A stretch of 64,000 bases of DNA from Ilyomonas sp965219515 (GTDB lineage: Bacteria > Bacteroidota > Bacteroidia > Chitinophagales > Chitinophagaceae). The stretch is from positions 2,542,001 to 2,606,000 of the forward strand of contig OZ244776.1 of NCBI GenBank assembly GCA_965219515.1. The letters run 5' to 3'. The position numbers were made by a program, and so were the translations under genes. Positions 61,006 through 64,000 of this stretch are shown one piece after another. Under the pieces are notes generated by a model. That model was given only the letters and a program-made list of their open reading frames with translations. It searched no databases and had not been told where the DNA came from. Position 1 is the first letter of the stretch. The number at the start of each line of letters is the position of its first letter.

Positions 61006-62196
61006 TTATTTCAGTTTTGCCAGTGCTTCTTTAATTCTTGTCCATCCTTTTTCAATATTTTCCATACTGTTGGCAAACGAAAACCGAACGCATTTTGGCT
61101 CGCCGAACGCATCGCCCATTACAGAAGATACATGCGCCGTATTCAACAAATACATACTAAAATCAGCCGCGTTTTTTATTATTGTTTCACCATTGCTTTT
61201 ACCGTAATAAGAAGACACATCGGGAAAAATATAAAAAGCGCCTTCCGGTTCAAAGCAAGTGATGCCCGGTACTTCTTTTATGAGTTCCAGTACGCGTTTT
61301 CTACGGCGCGTAAACTCTTCTACCATCTCCATGCTGGGACGCAAATCTGTGGTTAAAGCCGTAATGGCGGCACGTTGCGTGATGGAGGAAGTAGCGCTGG
61401 TAAATTGTCCCTGCAATTTTTCGCAGGATTTAATAATTTCGGTATTACCGGCAATGTAACCCAAACGCCAGCCCGTCATGGCAAAGCCTTTGCTCAGCCC
61501 GTTTACAACAACCACCCTGTCTTTTATATCATCAAACTGCGCAATGCTTTCATGCTTACCAGCAAAGTTGATGTATTCGTAAATTTCATCAGCCAGAATC
61601 GTTATATCAGGATGTTTAAGAAACACATTTTTTAAAGCTTCCAGTTCTTTTCGACTATAAACCGCGCCGCTCGGGTTGCAGGGCGAAGAAAACATAAACA
61701 CTTTGGTTCTCGCCGTAATGGCGTCTTCCAGTTGCTGCGGCGTTATCTTAAAACCGCTTTCGGTTGTGCTTTTTATTTCCACCACTTTACCACGCGCAAT
61801 TTTTACCAGTTCGCTGTACGTAACCCAGTAAGGCGTGGGAATAATTACTTCATCGTCGTCGTCTACCAAAGCCAGTATCACATTGGCTAAACTTTGTTTT
61901 GCACCGGTTGATACAATGATGTTTTCGGGTTTATAATCAAGGTTATTATCCCGTTTAAATTTAAAGCAAACCGCTTCGCGCAACTCGGGATAACCAGCCA
62001 CCGGCGTATAATGACTGTAATTTTCGGCAATGGCTTTTACGGCGGAATCTTTAATGTGTTGCGGCGTATCAAAATCAGGTTCGCCAAGACTTAAATCAAT
62101 CACATCAATGCCTTTGGCGCGAAGCTCGCGGCCCAGCTTTGCCATCTTTAATGTTTCGGGTTCGGCAAAGCGGTTTAATAAAGAAGATAATTGCAT
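61006..62196 (-). CDS. Class I pyridoxal-phosphate aminotransferase (aspartate aminotransferase-like)
   Basis: A 396-residue fold-type I aminotransferase. The PLP lysine is Lys236 in VNGLSKGFAMTGWRLGYIAG. Other landmarks are SLGEPDFDTPQHI, the SSPCNPSGAVYS loop that places the cofactor ring, ILADEIYEYI (Asp for the pyridine nitrogen) and a C-terminal Arg in CVRFSFANS for the substrate carboxylate. The sequence is of the Ib subgroup, which includes aspartate/prephenate aminotransferases; exact specificity is uncertain. Confidence 0.92.
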   Translation of the reverse strand: MQLSSLLNRFAEPETLKMAKLGRELRAKGIDVIDLSLGEPDFDTPQHIKDSAVKAIAENYSHYTPVAGYPELREAVCFKFKRDNNLDYKPENIIVSTGAKQSLANVILALVDDDDEVIIPTPYWVTYSELVKIARGKVVEIKSTTESGFKITPQQLEDAITARTKVFMFSSPCNPSGAVYSRKELEALKNVFLKHPDITILADEIYEYINFAGKHESIAQFDDIKDRVVVVNGLSKGFAMTGWRLGYIAGNTEIIKSCEKLQGQFTSATSSITQRAAITALTTDLRPSMEMVEEFTRRRKRVLELIKEVPGITCFEPEGAFYIFPDVSSYYGKSNGETIIKNAADFSMYLLNTAHVSSVMGDAFGEPKCVRFSFANSMENIEKGWTRIKEALAKLK

Positions 62197-62400
62197 AAAT
62201 GAGGAATAAAAATTAGTGGCGCGAAGGTAGGGAGTGATTCACTATGATTGATATTGCCTTGTTTTCCCAAAAAAGATAAGCATATAAAAAGAGCATAATA
62301 TTCCATCAGCTTAATTGAATTTCAACCGTTGAAGAGTGCGATGTCGTTAAAGACAATACACAGAAGTTTCAAAAACCGGTTAAAAAAATAATTTATTTAC

Positions 62401-63840
62401 CTAAAAACTAAACTTCCCGATCACCGGCGTAAACCGGATACTCAGATAAGTCCAGTAGGGCGTTTTTGAATATTTATCAGCATCGGCAGCCGTGCTGATT
62501 TTATTTCTTACCTCAACAAGCGATTGGGAAACCGCAGCGAGCGAAAAACCATATTCAAAATCTGTAAACGAATTAATTTTATAACCTAACCGCAGATCAC
62601 TCTCAAAACCAAGATATTTTTTGTTGCCCGAAACAGTTGTAAAAGCCTTGTTTGTTTGCTTATAAAACAAATGATTTTGTAACCGGGCGGTGATCTTATT
62701 TTTTTGAAATTGAAAAAACAAATATGGGTTTATCAAACCACTCATTTTTATGTCGGCCGGAAAGGTGGTAAAAAAATCAAGTGTACCGTTAAAGCTATGC
62801 GCTACGCCATAAAGCGGCACAAAATTGTTATCATTTGCATTGGCTGAATCCTGACCGCTCAGCAATTCCATACCGAGACGCGCATTGAATGTTTTGACTG
62901 AATACTTAATTTCAGGCTGAACATAAAAAGCCGATAAGTTTTTTCCCGACGAATCTTTGCCATACTGGTAATAGCCGCTTATGGTAGCATACCAATTTTC
63001 AGACTGATATTCAAGCCTGCCGCCACTGGTAAAACGCTGAAAAGCGGTATTAGACCTCGTTGCGCTCTGATAGCCGTCCATCGCATTGATGGTTGTTACA
63101 ACGAATGTTTTTCCAACTTTATAATTCAGATAATGAACCACAAGATCCTTATAGTTTTTAAAACCATTGGGTTGGTAGTTGCTGCCAAAATTGTTTTCGG
63201 CCGACTGGTTATAAGCGCCGGCTAATTCCGTTGTAAAGTTTTTATTGTTGTTATAAATAAACCGGATGGCGTCGTGCGAAGCGCCCGTTAAACGCCAGTC
63301 GTTTTCTGCAAACAAACGCTGATTGTCGTAAACAATCCGCTGACGCCCGATGCGCACCGACCATTTATCGTTAAAATGTGGCTCGGCATACAGTTCAAAA
63401 AAATAAACCGGAAATGTAGAAGCCGAACTGGCCGTTACCGAAGAGGTTGTGCCCTGCCCTTCCCGCGGGTCTTGCTGCCCCCAAACGCGCGCATCCTGAA
63501 GCGAAGCATACAAATCAAACCGCTTTCTTTTATAACTGATATTCAGCCGCGAGCGTTGGTTGATAAAGAATGCCGCCGTAGTATCTTTTAATGCTATATT
63601 CCTGTAACCATGCCGTAGTTCGGCACGCACGCGAACATCCGTGGAAATGGTTAACAGATTTTCCGGCTTTGCTGCCTGCTGATATGTTGCGGTATCTGTC
63701 TTGGCTGCATCTTGCAACTTTGCCAAAGGCGTTTGACCGCCCGAAGTAGTCTTTGCCGCCGAAGTATCTGTTTGGGCATATAAAAAAGAAGAAAGCAATA
63801 GCAAAAAAATAAGAGATACTGGTTTGGTAAATCTCTTCAT
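62401..63840 (-). CDS. Alginate-export-type outer-membrane porin
   Basis: A 479-residue outer-membrane beta-barrel with signal peptide (PVSLIFLLLLSSFLYAQ). The first third matches the alginate-export family pattern (VRAELRHGYRN, INQRSRLNISYKRKRFDLYA, LQDARVWGQ, WSVRIGRQRIVYDNQRLF). Strands continue to the C-terminus YLSIRFTPVIGKFSF. In Bacteroidota such proteins occur with nitrogen or sugar uptake genes; the substrate here is not known. Confidence 0.85.
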   Translation of the reverse strand: MKRFTKPVSLIFLLLLSSFLYAQTDTSAAKTTSGGQTPLAKLQDAAKTDTATYQQAAKPENLLTISTDVRVRAELRHGYRNIALKDTTAAFFINQRSRLNISYKRKRFDLYASLQDARVWGQQDPREGQGTTSSVTASSASTFPVYFFELYAEPHFNDKWSVRIGRQRIVYDNQRLFAENDWRLTGASHDAIRFIYNNNKNFTTELAGAYNQSAENNFGSNYQPNGFKNYKDLVVHYLNYKVGKTFVVTTINAMDGYQSATRSNTAFQRFTSGGRLEYQSENWYATISGYYQYGKDSSGKNLSAFYVQPEIKYSVKTFNARLGMELLSGQDSANANDNNFVPLYGVAHSFNGTLDFFTTFPADIKMSGLINPYLFFQFQKNKITARLQNHLFYKQTNKAFTTVSGNKKYLGFESDLRLGYKINSFTDFEYGFSLAAVSQSLVEVRNKISTAADADKYSKTPYWTYLSIRFTPVIGKFSF

Positions 63841-63907
63841 AAAATGGTTGATTTTTTACAAATCTATAAAATCTACTGGATTAGTAGGAATTATGTTTAA
63901 ATCAAAA

Positions 63908-64000
63908 TCAAATAATTTTTTTTGTCATATTTTTCTTTTGCGTCTTTTCAATCTGTTCTTTCAGCATGCTTTCTTTTTGAAGAATGCTGCTTAACGTTGC
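63908..64000 (-). CDS. C-terminal end of a gene running off the window
   Basis: The last 30 codons of a frame open to the window edge (ATLSSILQKESMLKEQIEKT then QKKNMTKKII and TGA). It is charged and probably helical. It lies 67 bp upstream of the porin start on the same strand. Too short to identify. Confidence 0.4.
   Translation of the reverse strand, partial: ATLSSILQKESMLKEQIEKTQKKNMTKKII

Overview
The window looks like a chromosomal segment of a Bacteroidota bacterium, most likely of the family Chitinophagaceae. It is moderately AT-rich. It carries family hallmarks: a PUR-domain DUF3276 protein, a long-tailed ribosomal protein S16, DUF5916 and alginate-export-type outer-membrane proteins, two giant PKD-repeat proteins ending in the 'gliding motility' type IX secretion domain, and promoters of the TTTG-N19-TAnnTTTG type. 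No prophage, conjugative element, insertion sequence or CRISPR array is visible.

Region 1 (1-15.6 kb, minus strand) is one long branched-chain amino-acid biosynthesis array, read leuA, leuC, leuD, leuB, ilvD, ilvB, ilvN. ilvC is not in the window and may lie beyond position 1. Almost every gap between the core genes holds unrelated cargo: a methyltransferase, a DinB-like protein, a ModF-like ABC ATPase, a TonB-like protein, and several toxin-antitoxin-like units. The cargo is heavily decayed. MntA/HepT, VapB/VapC, a DUF6364-like antitoxin with a shrunken PIN toxin, a DUF6169-like gene and a VOC gene each carry a frameshift, nonsense codon or deletion, while all core enzymes are intact. A short palindromic repeat recurs only here, usually against a start codon, and once in frame inside ilvB. 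Upstream of leuA is a leader with interleaved inverted repeats that could form a pseudoknot or a switch.

Region 2 (15.7-26 kb, mainly plus strand) holds a helical-repeat protein, rpsP, a half-size MsbA-like ABC exporter whose apparent 5' end overlaps a MITE-like inverted repeat, a DUF3276 protein, a GNAT acetyltransferase, a HupE/UreJ-like membrane protein and an M1 aminopeptidase. An intact VapBC pair sits directly behind the peptidase and is followed by a second, diverged copy of the last ~105 bp of the peptidase gene, as if the module integrated at that 3' end.

Region 3 (26-35.5 kb) has a trehalose synthase-maltokinase fusion, tRNA-Arg(TCT), uracil-DNA glycosylase, a GH15 enzyme, a marR-MFS-isochorismatase-like operon with a palindromic operator, and an FMN reductase.

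Region 4 (35.5-64 kb) is dominated by envelope functions: the two PKD giants (1644 and 1811 residues, opposite strands), an ECF sigma operon whose second protein joins an inner-membrane anchor to a beta-barrel-like C terminus, AtpZ/AtpI-like proteins without the ATP synthase, SprT-like, PfkB and HtrA proteins, a DUF5916 protein, an isolated Erf-type single-strand annealing protein, an aminotransferase and an alginate-export-like porin.
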